Positions 53,409 through 62,021 of a DNA stretch of 64,000 nt are shown one piece after another; the stretch's first letter is position 1, and each line of letters opens with the position of its first letter. The notes beneath the pieces were generated by a model, which worked only from the letters and a program-made list of their open reading frames with translations, was not told where the DNA came from and ran no database searches. The position numbers were made by a program, and so were the translations under genes. The stretch comes from Spirochaetia bacterium (lineage in GTDB: Bacteria; Spirochaetota; Spirochaetia; Sphaerochaetales; Sphaerochaetaceae), in contig JAKVOU010000001.1 of assembly GCA_022482625.1 (NCBI GenBank), forward strand, positions 1,102,784-1,166,783. The letters are read 5' to 3'.

Positions 53409-54350
53409 ATGCAAGAAATACCTATCAATACCTACTCCTCCCCGACGGTTATCCTTGACCTCATCTACAGATTAAAAGTCAAAGATGTCATGTCCAAGGA
53501 TCTGGAAACAGCCGGGAAGGAAACCAGTCTGAGGGAAATACAGAAACTGATGAGGGAAAAGAAAATCACAGGAGTCCCCATCGTACAAGGGAAACGTCTG
53601 ATCGGCCTTATTTCAATGGATGATATTATCCAAGCGCTGGACAAGGGTTACATTGAAGACCCCTGCTTCGACCATATGTCCCGCAATCTGATTGTTCTCG
53701 AAGATGATATGCCCATATCTTTCGCAATAAGTTATTTTGATCGCTTTTCCTTCCATCGTTTTCCAGTACTGAACAAGCAGAAGGAACTGATCGGGATGAT
53801 TACAAGCAGGGACATCACCTCTACGTTGCTGGTCGAAATCAACAGGGAAGTTGAAGACCTGGAAAGAAAAAACAGCAACAATTTCCCTTCAAACCCAGGT
53901 TCCATAGACGGAGAACTTCACTCCTATGCCATAATGAAGCATGATTTCGAAAATGCCGGTTACGCAAGCACACAGATAAAGAAAAAGCTCAAGAAGGCAG
54001 GCGTGGCAAGTGCAATAATCAGAAGAGCTGCAATTGCTTCCTATGAGCTGGAAATGAATATCGTTGTCCATTCTGACGGTGGCGAACTGCTGGCAAACTA
54101 TACGCCTGACAAACTTACCATTACAGCAATGGACAGAGGACCAGGGATACCGGACCTGGAAAAAGCACTTACTCCAGGTTTCTCCACAGCCACGGATTGG
54201 ATCAGATCCTTAGGATTCGGTGCAGGCATGGGACTTCCGAATGTAAAGAACGTCAGTGATGACTTCGCAATTGAAAGCGGGCAGAAAGGTACAAAGGTGA
54301 CCTGCGTCATCAATCTTACGCCCAAGACAGCGTCCAAGGAGGACAAATAG
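53409..54350 (+). CDS. CBS-domain pair fused to RsbW-like ATP-binding domain
   Basis: 313 residues from ATG 53409 (MQEIPINTYSS). Residues 25-150 hold two CBS modules (VKDVMSKDLETAGKETSLREIQ; LIGMITSRDITSTLL), which sense adenine nucleotides. Residues 170-310 hold a GHKL ATPase of the anti-sigma/serine-kinase type (ASYELEMNIVVHSDGGEL with the N-box, TAMDRGPGIPDLEKAL, GFGAGMGLPNVKNVSDDF). An energy-sensing regulatory kinase is inferred. The next gene begins one base after its stop; with the DRTGG and PHP genes it makes a three-gene operon, an arrangement I recall beside [FeFe]-hydrogenase genes in other anaerobes. Confidence 0.85.
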   Translation: MQEIPINTYSSPTVILDLIYRLKVKDVMSKDLETAGKETSLREIQKLMREKKITGVPIVQGKRLIGLISMDDIIQALDKGYIEDPCFDHMSRNLIVLEDDMPISFAISYFDRFSFHRFPVLNKQKELIGMITSRDITSTLLVEINREVEDLERKNSNNFPSNPGSIDGELHSYAIMKHDFENAGYASTQIKKKLKKAGVASAIIRRAAIASYELEMNIVVHSDGGELLANYTPDKLTITAMDRGPGIPDLEKALTPGFSTATDWIRSLGFGAGMGLPNVKNVSDDFAIESGQKGTKVTCVINLTPKTASKEDK

Positions 54351-54351
54351 C

Positions 54352-54684
54352 ATGACCGTAGCAGACATTTCAGCAATCAAAGGTATCGAAACCGTATACA
54401 TGGGTAACAAGGATGCAGAAGTCACCACCGCATATACAGGTGACCTGCTCAGCGATGTAATGGGAAATGCAGAAGAAGGATGTGTACTCATAACAGTGCA
54501 GGCTCACAAGAACACTATAGCAGTGGCTTCCCTTTCTTCCATGCCTGCCATAATCACCTGCAATGGCAGGGAATGTCCCCAGGATATGATCGAAGCTGCA
54601 AAGAAAGAAGAGATTTCATTGTTCACGACCGATGAAAATCAATTCAATGTATCTGCAAAGATAGCCAAGGCCCTTGGATGCTAG
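54352..54684 (+). CDS. DRTGG-domain-like protein
   Basis: 110 residues. IETVYMGNKDAEVTTAYTGDLLSDVMGNAEEGCVLIT and the alternation of strands and helices match the DRTGG-like fold known from the N-terminal part of HPr kinase and phosphotransacetylase. No catalytic motif. It sits between the CBS-ATPase and the PHP gene with one-base and overlapping junctions, so all three act together. GGAGGA lies just upstream of the ATG. Confidence 0.75.
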   Translation: MTVADISAIKGIETVYMGNKDAEVTTAYTGDLLSDVMGNAEEGCVLITVQAHKNTIAVASLSSMPAIITCNGRECPQDMIEAAKKEEISLFTTDENQFNVSAKIAKALGC

Positions 54685-55418
54685 CTGTCCTGGATCTGCA
54701 CAACCACAGTTGTCTTTCTCCTTGTGGCAGCGATGACCTGACACCAGCTTTGCTTGCCGTAGAAGCAATGGAACAGGGCATCAACATACTTGCCCTTTCT
54801 GACCATAACTGTTGCAGGAACCTGCCCACCTTCAAGGAAGCATGCGAACTTTGTTCGATCATGCCGGTCTTCGGCATGGAAGTCAACACGATTGAAGATA
54901 CCCATATCCTGGCCCTGTTCGGGAATCTGGACGATGCCATGGAATTCGGTACCTTCATAGAAACCTTGTTGCCTGAGATCAACAACGACCCGAAGCTCTT
55001 CGGCAACCAACTCGTCGTTGATATCGAAGGCAATATCAAAGAAACCTATAAAAAATCGCTTCTGACGACCTGTGGTATTTCAATTGAGGACCTGGTCAGT
55101 GAAGTGCTCAGCAGAGACGGCCTTGTCATACCGGCCCATATAGACAAAGGTGCAAACAGCATCCTTTGCAATTTGGGTTTTCTGCCTGATCTTCCGTTCT
55201 CTGCCCTTGAAGCAATACAACCGAAGAAACACAAAGATATCTACAAGCAAACAATTCTGACAGGATCTGATGCCCATTACCTGCAGCATGTAGGAAGAAG
55301 AGCATGCCAACTGGAATTGCCATCCATTGACTGGGAAGGCCTCAAGCAGGGGCTTCTGGATGGACATGTCTTTTATAAAGGCGATTTTCAACAGGAAAGT
55401 ACAGAAAAAGCTACCTGA
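54678..55418 (+). CDS. PHP-domain phosphoesterase
   Basis: 246 residues. DLHNHSCLSPCGSDD (first metal motif), LALSDHNCCRNLPTF (second), GMEVNTIEDTHILALF (Glu and His), IPAHIDKG and TGSDAHYLQHVG (last Asp-His) are the four PHP motifs. A trinuclear-metal phosphoesterase is expected; substrate unknown. The ATG overlaps the stop of the DRTGG gene. A terminator follows. Confidence 0.9.
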   Translation: MLAVLDLHNHSCLSPCGSDDLTPALLAVEAMEQGINILALSDHNCCRNLPTFKEACELCSIMPVFGMEVNTIEDTHILALFGNLDDAMEFGTFIETLLPEINNDPKLFGNQLVVDIEGNIKETYKKSLLTTCGISIEDLVSEVLSRDGLVIPAHIDKGANSILCNLGFLPDLPFSALEAIQPKKHKDIYKQTILTGSDAHYLQHVGRRACQLELPSIDWEGLKQGLLDGHVFYKGDFQQESTEKAT

Positions 55419-55516
55419 ATTTACAGAAATGCTGATTCAACCGATGCTATAGCCTTGTACAAGATACCTGCAGACAGCACCATCAGGCAAAAGCCTCCTT
55501 ATACTTTTTAGGCAAA

Positions 55517-55548
55517 AAAAGGCCTTCTTCCATGAAGAAGGTCCTTTT
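55517..55548. terminator. Bidirectional terminator between PHP and BI-1 genes
   Basis: AAAAGGCCTTCTT pairs with AAGAAGG-T-CCTTTT around loop CCATG (one bulged T), with A- and T-runs on both sides. It serves both convergent genes. Confidence 0.8.
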
Positions 55549-55568
55549 ATTGATACCCTTTTTCATAA

Positions 55569-56282
55569 TCAACTGTCAGAACGTCCGAAAATCCTCAGCA
55601 GATACAGGAAAATATTGATGAAATCAAGATAAAGGGTAAGAGCTCCATAGATGCTCGCCCTATGATAATCAAGTTCACTCATGCTATAGCCATATTCATC
55701 ATTGGTCCTCTTGATCTTCTGTACGTCCCACGCAGTAAGACCAAGGAAGACAAATACGCCGATGACACTGATCAGCAAATCAAACATCGTTGACCTGAAG
55801 AGGAAATTGACCAACATGGCAACAATCAATCCCCAAAGCGCCATACCTGAATAATAGCCGATTCCACTAAGGTCCTTATGCGTCGTCGTAGCATAGAATG
55901 ACATTCCGCCGAACATCAAAGCAGCCACGAGAAAGGCCTTGAAAATCGTAGGCACTGAAAATGCATAGAACAGTGTACTGAACGTCACTCCTGTTACAAA
56001 TGCATAGCCCAGGAACGTAAAGGTAGCCCTGTTGCGACTCATGTCCTGAATGCGCGCTGACAGATAGAAGACCAATCCGAACTGCGCAATGAACAGGAAT
56101 ATGAGAAAGAAGGGATTACGCAGGAACAGGGTCATCAATCTCTGATTGGCTGCTATTCCATAAGCAGTCACCCCTGTCACTGCCAGCCCTGCAGTCATCC
56201 ATAGATATACGTTTCTGACAATACTCCGTTCTCTCGCCTGGATATTACCGAGCATTGAAGCCAAATTTCTATCCTGTGACAT
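55569..56282 (-). CDS. Bax inhibitor-1/YccA-family membrane protein
   Basis: 237 residues with seven membrane segments (LWMTAGLAVTGVTAYGI; PFFLIFLFIAQFGLVFYLSA; FLGYAFVTGVTFSTLFYAF; KAFLVAALMFGGMSFYA; YSGMALWGLIVAMLVNFLF; FDLLISVIGVFVFLGLTAWDV; LYLDFINIFLYLLRIFG). These match bacterial BI-1/YccA proteins, some of which are calcium leak channels or FtsH partners. GGAGG precedes the ATG. The pH-sensing Asp pair of BsYetJ is not clearly matched. Single gene. Confidence 0.92.
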   Translation of the reverse strand: MSQDRNLASMLGNIQARERSIVRNVYLWMTAGLAVTGVTAYGIAANQRLMTLFLRNPFFLIFLFIAQFGLVFYLSARIQDMSRNRATFTFLGYAFVTGVTFSTLFYAFSVPTIFKAFLVAALMFGGMSFYATTTHKDLSGIGYYSGMALWGLIVAMLVNFLFRSTMFDLLISVIGVFVFLGLTAWDVQKIKRTNDEYGYSMSELDYHRASIYGALTLYLDFINIFLYLLRIFGRSDS

Positions 56283-56371
56283 ATTTTATCCTCCGTACAC
56301 TCCTTATAATTTCATACTTTCCAATCATTTCGTCAAGGGTTATGGCAAATCTTCACACCAAAGCCATATTC

Positions 56372-56551
56372 CTATCTGGTGAAAACCCCGTAGGGACAGT
56401 AGTGCAGGCATCTGCCGCAGTTAATACATTTTTCAGCATCTACTGTCGGCTGGGAAAAACCCTGTTGTTTGATAGCATGTGAAGGACACACCCTTACAGC
56501 CGGACAAGGATGGTTCTGAGGGCATAGCCCTTTCCTGATTCTGATACTCAC
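56372..56551 (-). CDS. Small 4Fe-4S binding protein
   Basis: 59 residues from GTG 56551, with AGGAGG six bases upstream, a strong site. The C-terminal half has a full cluster motif, CINCGRCLHYCP. The N-terminal half reads CPQNHPCPAVRVCPSHAI, that is CX5CX5CP, so the first cluster lacks the usual CX2CX2C spacing and may be a three-Cys or modified site. Proteins of this pattern exist in anaerobes as short uncharacterised ferredoxin-like proteins. Divergent from the lipoprotein gene at 56679. Confidence 0.88.
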   Translation of the reverse strand: MSIRIRKGLCPQNHPCPAVRVCPSHAIKQQGFSQPTVDAEKCINCGRCLHYCPYGVFTR

Positions 56552-56643
56552 TTATTTCCTCCTGGAACAAAATCAACGTCTGTTGTGATACTACAGAAAA
56601 GGCATTTCTAAGTCTGTGACAAATGCACATATCCGCCGAAAGC

Positions 56644-56672
56644 TAGCCAATCCCATACAGCAATGTTATACT
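56644..56672 (+). promoter_or_regulatory. Promoter of lipoprotein gene, leaderless type
   Basis: TAGCCA (56644-56649), 17-base spacer, TATACT (56667-56672), six bases to ATG 56679. GGAG in between is only two bases from the ATG, too close for a normal ribosome-binding site. Confidence 0.5.
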
Positions 56673-56678
56673 GGAGAT

Positions 56679-57371
56679 ATGGAAAGAAAACGTGCAAGAT
56701 GCTTATCCCTGTTTCTGCTTATTCCCTTTTGTCTGTCCGTCTTGACAGGATGCATGACTACCTCAGTCAATGAAGCCGAAAGACAGGAGGAAATCAGACA
56801 AACAAGGATTACTTTTTTCCGTAATTCCTTGTGGATGGTCAACGGCAGCCTCATGGACAATGAGGATATTTCTCTCCTGACAGACGGAGACAGCAATCAG
56901 CTTGACTTAATGAAAACACAAATCCCAGGATTACAGGACATCGAGACACTCAGCCAGTTGACCTATACAGGGTTCAGACAGGCTGTAATAGAAGCCGATA
57001 CACAGTTGCAGGCAACAGCATCCCTCATTGATTTTCCCTCTCTCTCTCCACAGCTGAGCGGAAGCTACGTACCGAAGCAAACAGGTATAGAACTGCTGGT
57101 CAAACAACACAAGGACAAAGTAGATACGCTTCTGGATGCAATCCTTGATGAAAAACTCAAGCCTGCCTATACTCTTTTCCAAGAAATGACAAAGCAATAT
57201 GACATCTACTCTGATTCAATAGGGCAACTAGGCAGGCAGACACTGGCCCCCTTGAAGAAAACATTCAGAACCACTACGAAAACTTTGTTTGAATCAATCT
57301 ACTACAGCAAGGCAAAAGCCAATGAACAGGAATTACTGCAACAATCCGGTGGAAAATTGCCGATAGAATGA
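56679..57371 (+). CDS. Lipoprotein of unknown function
   Basis: 230 residues. Start ATG 56679: MERKRARCLSLFLLIPFCLS, then lipobox LTGC with Cys 25. The mature part is helical and hydrophilic, without known motif (QADTQLQATASL-like helices; KTFRTTTKTLFESIYYSKAK at the end). It ends nine bases before rarA and so may be co-transcribed with it. A promoter lies right at the start codon. Confidence 0.75.
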   Translation: MERKRARCLSLFLLIPFCLSVLTGCMTTSVNEAERQEEIRQTRITFFRNSLWMVNGSLMDNEDISLLTDGDSNQLDLMKTQIPGLQDIETLSQLTYTGFRQAVIEADTQLQATASLIDFPSLSPQLSGSYVPKQTGIELLVKQHKDKVDTLLDAILDEKLKPAYTLFQEMTKQYDIYSDSIGQLGRQTLAPLKKTFRTTTKTLFESIYYSKAKANEQELLQQSGGKLPIE

Positions 57372-57380
57372 GGAAACAGT

Positions 57381-59651
57381 ATGGAAAGTAAATTGGATCT
57401 GTTTGAAGCACATGCTACATCCTCTGCCCAGCCGCTTGCCTACCGCATGCGTCCAAGGACATTGGATGAATACATAGGGCAGGAACACATTGTAGGTGAA
57501 GGACGATTGCTGAGAAGGGCAATCAAAGCGGACCAGCTTTCTTCGGTCATCTTCTATGGCCCTCCAGGCACAGGGAAAACCACTCTTGCCAGGGTAATAG
57601 CAAACACTACAAAAAGTCATTTTTCTACATTGAATGCCGTCTTGTCCGGTGTATCTGAGCTTCGCAAGGAAATTACCGACGCAAAGGAAAGACTTGCATT
57701 ATATGGCAAGAAAACAATCCTTTTCGTCGATGAAGTCCACCGTTGGAACAAAAGCCAGCAGGATGCACTGTTACCCTGGGTAGAAAACGGCACATTCATA
57801 CTGATCGGCGCCACTACCGAGAACCCTTTCTTTGAAGTCAATGCAGCCTTGGTTTCCCGTTCCAGGATCTTCCAATTGAAAAGTCTGACTGATACAGACC
57901 TGGAGAAAATCGGACATCAAGCACTGACAGACAAGGAACGTGGCTATGGAAACTATGCTGTCAGCTTTGAAGCCGGAGCATTCGAGCATTTGGTCAAAGT
58001 AGCAAAAGGCGACGCAAGGTCCCTGCTCAACGCACTTCAGCTGGCAGTAGAAACTTCAGTCGAGCCATTTCCTCCTCCGGTCGGAACAAAGATCTACATT
58101 TCAAAGGATGCTGCAGAGCAAAGCATACAGCAGAAAGCGGTGCTCTACGATAAAGAGGGAGATTATCATTTTGATGTCATCTCTGCCTTCATAAAAAGCC
58201 TGAGAGGCTCCGATCCTGATGCTGCTCTTTATTGGCTAGCAAAGATGATTGATGCAGGAGAAGACCCGCGTTTCATTTTCCGTCGTATGTTGATCAGTGC
58301 CGCAGAAGATGTCGGGCTTGCCGATCCTAGGGCAATTCAAGTCGTCGAAGCCGATGCCGCGGCATTCGACCGGATAGGCATGCCTGAAGGCAGATTCCAT
58401 CTTGGACATGCAGCACTCTACCTTGCGACCTGCCTGAAAAGCAATACAACCCTTTCTCTATTTGATGCATTGGCAACAGTACGGGAAGAAAAACAGGCCG
58501 ACGAAGTACCGAACCATCTCAGGGACGCAAGCCGTGACAGCAAGGGGTTCGGGCATGGAGAAGGTTATCTGTACCCTCATGCCTATAAGGACCATTGGGT
58601 AGCCCAACAGTATCTTCCCACATCCCTGCAGGGCAAGGTTTTCTATACACCGGGCAACCTAGGGTATGAAGCAGAAGTCAGGGACAGGGTGCTTTCCCAT
58701 AGGGAAGCACAACTGGAAGCGACACAGACGGATGCTTTCCCTGAAAACCTCACCTATTCACCTGGGGACAAGGCCAGACAGCAATGGTTGTCCCGTACTA
58801 CCAGTGAAAGGGGACGTCTGATTGAACTTACGAAGCAGTTGCTTTACCAAAACCTTCATTTTACCAGAAGTGACCGGGTCCTTGTACTCGGTGCAGGGCA
58901 TGGACTGCTTCTGTGGGAAGCCTTCAGGAAAACTCCAGAAGGCTATGTCTGTGCCCAAGTCCAGACAAAGGAACAGCTTGATCATATTACTCACTATGCA
59001 AGCACGTTGGACAAGGTGCTCCGGCCTTTCGTAGCCATGGATAGCAAGGAACATTTTCTTGCTACCCTTGACCCTGCCTTGAAGTTTGAAAAGATAATAG
59101 GCAGAAACATCTTCAACAAGTTCGAAGAAACTGAACAGTTGCTGCCATTGCTGAAAGGCAAACTTGCTGCTGGCGGTGTCATGGCTTTTGCCCAGACGGT
59201 TCCAGGAGAAGGGTCTCGCCTATCAGATTTTGTCACCGACAATAGTAAATTGCAGGCATTGCTCAAACAGGCTGAACAAGTGATCTTCAAGCATGATCAG
59301 TCAGGGTTATCAGGATGGAATGACCAGGATCTGTCTGCGGCGTTCACAGAAAAAGGCCTGTACTGTACGGCAAAGGCCATTGATCAATCAGAATTACGGC
59401 ATGTTCTGCAAAGTGACATAGCACGTTGGATAAGCGGAACCTATGCAGAGGCATGGCACTGTGCAGGTATTGAAATCGACCTTGAAGCAGTAACCAAGGA
59501 ACTGGTGACCTACATTGCAGATAAAAATCTGAAATGGAACCATCATATACTGATTCTTGAATCAGCAACAAAAAAAGAAAACCTATTGAAATCTCAAGAT
59601 AAAAACAAAAATACGGATGAATGGCAAGAAGTACACAAAAAAACACACTGA
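57381..59651 (+). CDS. rarA: RarA/MgsA AAA+ ATPase fused to a methyltransferase-like domain
   Basis: 756 residues; plain RarA has about 420-450. Residues 1-430 are RarA: MRPRTLDEYIGQEHIVGEG, Walker A FYGPPGTGKTTLAR (60-67), Walker B ILFVDEVHRWNKSQQDALLP, sensor IGATTENPFFEVNAALVSRSR, and the C-terminal tetramer part (RRMLISAAEDVGLADPRA, HLRDASRDSKGFGHGEGYLYPH). From about 480 a second domain begins with RVLVLGAGHGLLLWEAF, like motif I of class I methyltransferases, then FEKIIGRNIFNKF and LAAGGVMAFAQTVPG. RarA acts at stalled replication forks; the role of the extension is unknown. The last 64 bases of the gene lie in the 120-bp repeat caused by IS1634-type insertion, but the reading frame is complete. 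Confidence 0.9.
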   Translation: MESKLDLFEAHATSSAQPLAYRMRPRTLDEYIGQEHIVGEGRLLRRAIKADQLSSVIFYGPPGTGKTTLARVIANTTKSHFSTLNAVLSGVSELRKEITDAKERLALYGKKTILFVDEVHRWNKSQQDALLPWVENGTFILIGATTENPFFEVNAALVSRSRIFQLKSLTDTDLEKIGHQALTDKERGYGNYAVSFEAGAFEHLVKVAKGDARSLLNALQLAVETSVEPFPPPVGTKIYISKDAAEQSIQQKAVLYDKEGDYHFDVISAFIKSLRGSDPDAALYWLAKMIDAGEDPRFIFRRMLISAAEDVGLADPRAIQVVEADAAAFDRIGMPEGRFHLGHAALYLATCLKSNTTLSLFDALATVREEKQADEVPNHLRDASRDSKGFGHGEGYLYPHAYKDHWVAQQYLPTSLQGKVFYTPGNLGYEAEVRDRVLSHREAQLEATQTDAFPENLTYSPGDKARQQWLSRTTSERGRLIELTKQLLYQNLHFTRSDRVLVLGAGHGLLLWEAFRKTPEGYVCAQVQTKEQLDHITHYASTLDKVLRPFVAMDSKEHFLATLDPALKFEKIIGRNIFNKFEETEQLLPLLKGKLAAGGVMAFAQTVPGEGSRLSDFVTDNSKLQALLKQAEQVIFKHDQSGLSGWNDQDLSAAFTEKGLYCTAKAIDQSELRHVLQSDIARWISGTYAEAWHCAGIEIDLEAVTKELVTYIADKNLKWNHHILILESATKKENLLKSQDKNKNTDEWQEVHKKTH

Positions 59652-59707
59652 GGGCCTTCGCAGGTATTTTTGGGTTTTTGTATCCAAAGGGCTAGACAAA
59701 ACCATAT
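59588..59707. repeat. 120-bp direct repeat, left of IS1634 element
   Basis: Identical to 61857-61976 over 120 bases; contains the last 64 bases of rarA. It is best explained as a very long target duplication by the element. Confidence 0.9.
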
Positions 59708-61856
59708 CCTGTCTTTAACAGCTACAGGGGCTTAAAGAAGGCTATAAATACTACTGCTGTAAGTATCTATGGCCCTTTGACAAATGTAGAAAAGTTGTGG
59801 GCACTTTAACCCTTTTTCATCTTTCCTATGATATTTTTCAAGTCACCTTTTGTCATATATTTTCGTTTGAATTGGGTTCCCAGCTTTTTATCAAATGCTT
59901 CCAGGATGTCATCATAATAATCAAAGACATACATGTTGTTTTCGAATTCAGTCCCTGAAGCCTTTTGAAGACTTTCAATGATTTGCAGTGTCGACCATCT
60001 TGATTCAACTGCCTGTTCAATCAGTCGTGTGATTACCAAAGACACAAAACACGAGAGGAAATGGGCCTCTATGCGCTCTTCCTTGCTATGGAAGACAGGC
60101 CTGAAGTTCAAATAGCTCTTTGTTATCTTGAAGGTCTCTTCTATTTCCCATAAGCCCCGGTACATTTCAATGATATCAAGGTCACTTACAGTCTTGTTCA
60201 ACTGGAAGTAATTATCCTTCAAGAACCTGCTTTTCGCATTCAGCGGTCTGTCACCCGGCTCCAGGCCGATTACATTTGTGCAGATGACATAATACCCGTC
60301 AAGCATTTCATCTTCTTCCAGTTTCTGTTCGTTGAAGTAGGGTCTTATGCAATCTGCCTTTGAAAGGGATTCCCCGTCGGCTGCAACGATATCAGTCTTG
60401 ATATACTTATTGCTGCCATAGTTGTTCATGACCGCAGTACTTCCGCTGTCAACGAATCTCATGGCCTTGTTTATCGCATCTTCCCTGTCCTTCTTCGCCT
60501 TGTCTGCAAATTTTTGACTATAATAGACGATCTGCCTTTCATTGATTGATACCTTGCTTGTTTTCCCGGTCTCCTTGTCCTTGACATTGATCCTTGCAGG
60601 ATGAAACCTCGCCTTCATTTTTACCCGGGGAGTACTGCCTGTTCCCGGCGTCCTCCCTTTCCTTATCTTCTCATACCGCTGTTCCTTCTCCGGGACATCA
60701 AGGCAGATGTAATCATCCTGGTCCTTTACCCAGCCTTTCATCTCTGCATCAGCACCCCTTACCGTATGGCTTATTACATAGCCGTTATGATCAAGGAGGA
60801 TGTTCCCCCTGTTGTCACCCGTCATCATGCCTTTGTCTGCAACGACGACAATGTCTTCCATTTGAAGGTCATCCCTGATCGTTTCCATATTGGGCTGGAG
60901 TGTCAGGCAATCATTGGTATTCCCATCAAAGAGCCGGTAACTTACAGGCACGCCCATGTCATCCATGAAAAGGCCCATCTGGATTATCGGGCCGGGACGA
61001 TGCTCCTTGGAGACGCCCCCTTGCTTCATCCCCTTGGGATCGTCGATCTCAAAGTAGTAATTGGTGACATCATAGTACATCAACGTGGTATCCCTCTTGA
61101 ACTGCTTCTTCATCTGATTGTTCAGATGCCTTACCAGGCCTGACCTCCACCGGAACAGATAATCCAAGGTCCTGTACACATGCTGCAGTTCAAAATCCAT
61201 CGGTTCGAAGAAGGTTTCCCTGCTGCTGAAGGTCCCCAGCTTGGAATCCGGGTTTATGATCCTTGCATAGATGAGCATCTGGAAAACCTTGTCCATGTTG
61301 AATGTGATATCGGTTGACCTCTTTCTGCTGTTGATGAACTTGTCGAGTTTCAACTTGTGGTAGAAATGGGAAATGATGATGTATCCCAGATTCTTTCTGT
61401 TGCTGAAGTCAGTTTTTTCTATTTGCTGTTTGTCAAGGAAATCATGGATCCTGATTTTGACCTCGACTTCTTCGTCCAGATAATTCTTCTCAGAGGTTTT
61501 CTTCCTTGCAATCTCCTTGAAGTGAGCTACCGGATCATCATACACATCCAGATAATCTTCAACGAACCCCAGATCTTCAACGATCCTTTTCTTTTGGACC
61601 CCATGCACCCGATACGATTCCCGTATGTACATCCGGTGTTTGTTGGAACGTTTTTGTGGAATTACGGACAGATACATACAAAGCCCTTCCTTCTTGTTTG
61701 GTCTGGTACAACGGGAAGTATGGCAGATTCCCCATGTTTATGCAAGAGTCCCCTGTGTGTACAATTAATCTACACCTAAAAAATATAAAAAAGATATTAT
61801 CACTTACTGAGAAAGAAAATGTTTCCTGTTTTTGAAAAAGTAGCTGTCAAACAAGG
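59708..61856 (-). mobile_element. IS1634-family insertion sequence
   Basis: 2149 bp between 120-bp direct repeats. Ends read CCTGTCTTTAACAGCTAC (left) and, inverted, CCCTTGTTTGACAGCTAC (right): 13 of 18 match, the inner ACAGCTAC perfectly. One transposase gene on the minus strand. IS1634 of Mycoplasma is known for long, variable target duplications, in keeping with this case. Confidence 0.88.
59806..61677 (-). CDS. IS1634-family transposase
   Basis: 623 residues, large as in this branch of the IS4-like DDE enzymes. First Asp in TLMYYDVTNYYFEID, second in IVVADKGMMTGDNRGN, and the C-terminal Y-x2-R/W-x3-E signature in MYRGLWEIEETFKITKSYLN, with HFLSCFVSLVITRLIE after it. GGAAGGG lies upstream of ATG 61677. 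The frame is complete and the element ends are intact, so it may be active. A Gly/Arg-rich insertion (KGRTPGTGSTPRVKMKARF) separates the first part from the RNase H-like core. Confidence 0.93.
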   Translation of the reverse strand: MYLSVIPQKRSNKHRMYIRESYRVHGVQKKRIVEDLGFVEDYLDVYDDPVAHFKEIARKKTSEKNYLDEEVEVKIRIHDFLDKQQIEKTDFSNRKNLGYIIISHFYHKLKLDKFINSRKRSTDITFNMDKVFQMLIYARIINPDSKLGTFSSRETFFEPMDFELQHVYRTLDYLFRWRSGLVRHLNNQMKKQFKRDTTLMYYDVTNYYFEIDDPKGMKQGGVSKEHRPGPIIQMGLFMDDMGVPVSYRLFDGNTNDCLTLQPNMETIRDDLQMEDIVVVADKGMMTGDNRGNILLDHNGYVISHTVRGADAEMKGWVKDQDDYICLDVPEKEQRYEKIRKGRTPGTGSTPRVKMKARFHPARINVKDKETGKTSKVSINERQIVYYSQKFADKAKKDREDAINKAMRFVDSGSTAVMNNYGSNKYIKTDIVAADGESLSKADCIRPYFNEQKLEEDEMLDGYYVICTNVIGLEPGDRPLNAKSRFLKDNYFQLNKTVSDLDIIEMYRGLWEIEETFKITKSYLNFRPVFHSKEERIEAHFLSCFVSLVITRLIEQAVESRWSTLQIIESLQKASGTEFENNMYVFDYYDDILEAFDKKLGTQFKRKYMTKGDLKNIIGKMKKG

Positions 61857-62021
61857 GAAATCTCAAGATAAAAACAAAAATACGGATGAATGGCAAGAAG
61901 TACACAAAAAAACACACTGAGGGCCTTCGCAGGTATTTTTGGGTTTTTGTATCCAAAGGGCTAGACAAAACCATATGAATACGGCATATTCATACGGGTT
62001 GAATGATATAAGCCATTTCGT
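61678..62021. other. IS1634 right end, repeat copy and tRNA upstream region
   Basis: No gene. It holds the last 180 bases of the insertion sequence, the right 120-bp repeat (61857-61976) and about 45 bases before tRNA-His. Confidence 0.7.
61857..61976. repeat. 120-bp direct repeat, right of IS1634 element
   Basis: Second copy of 59588-59707, here a promoterless piece of the rarA 3' end. Confidence 0.9.
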
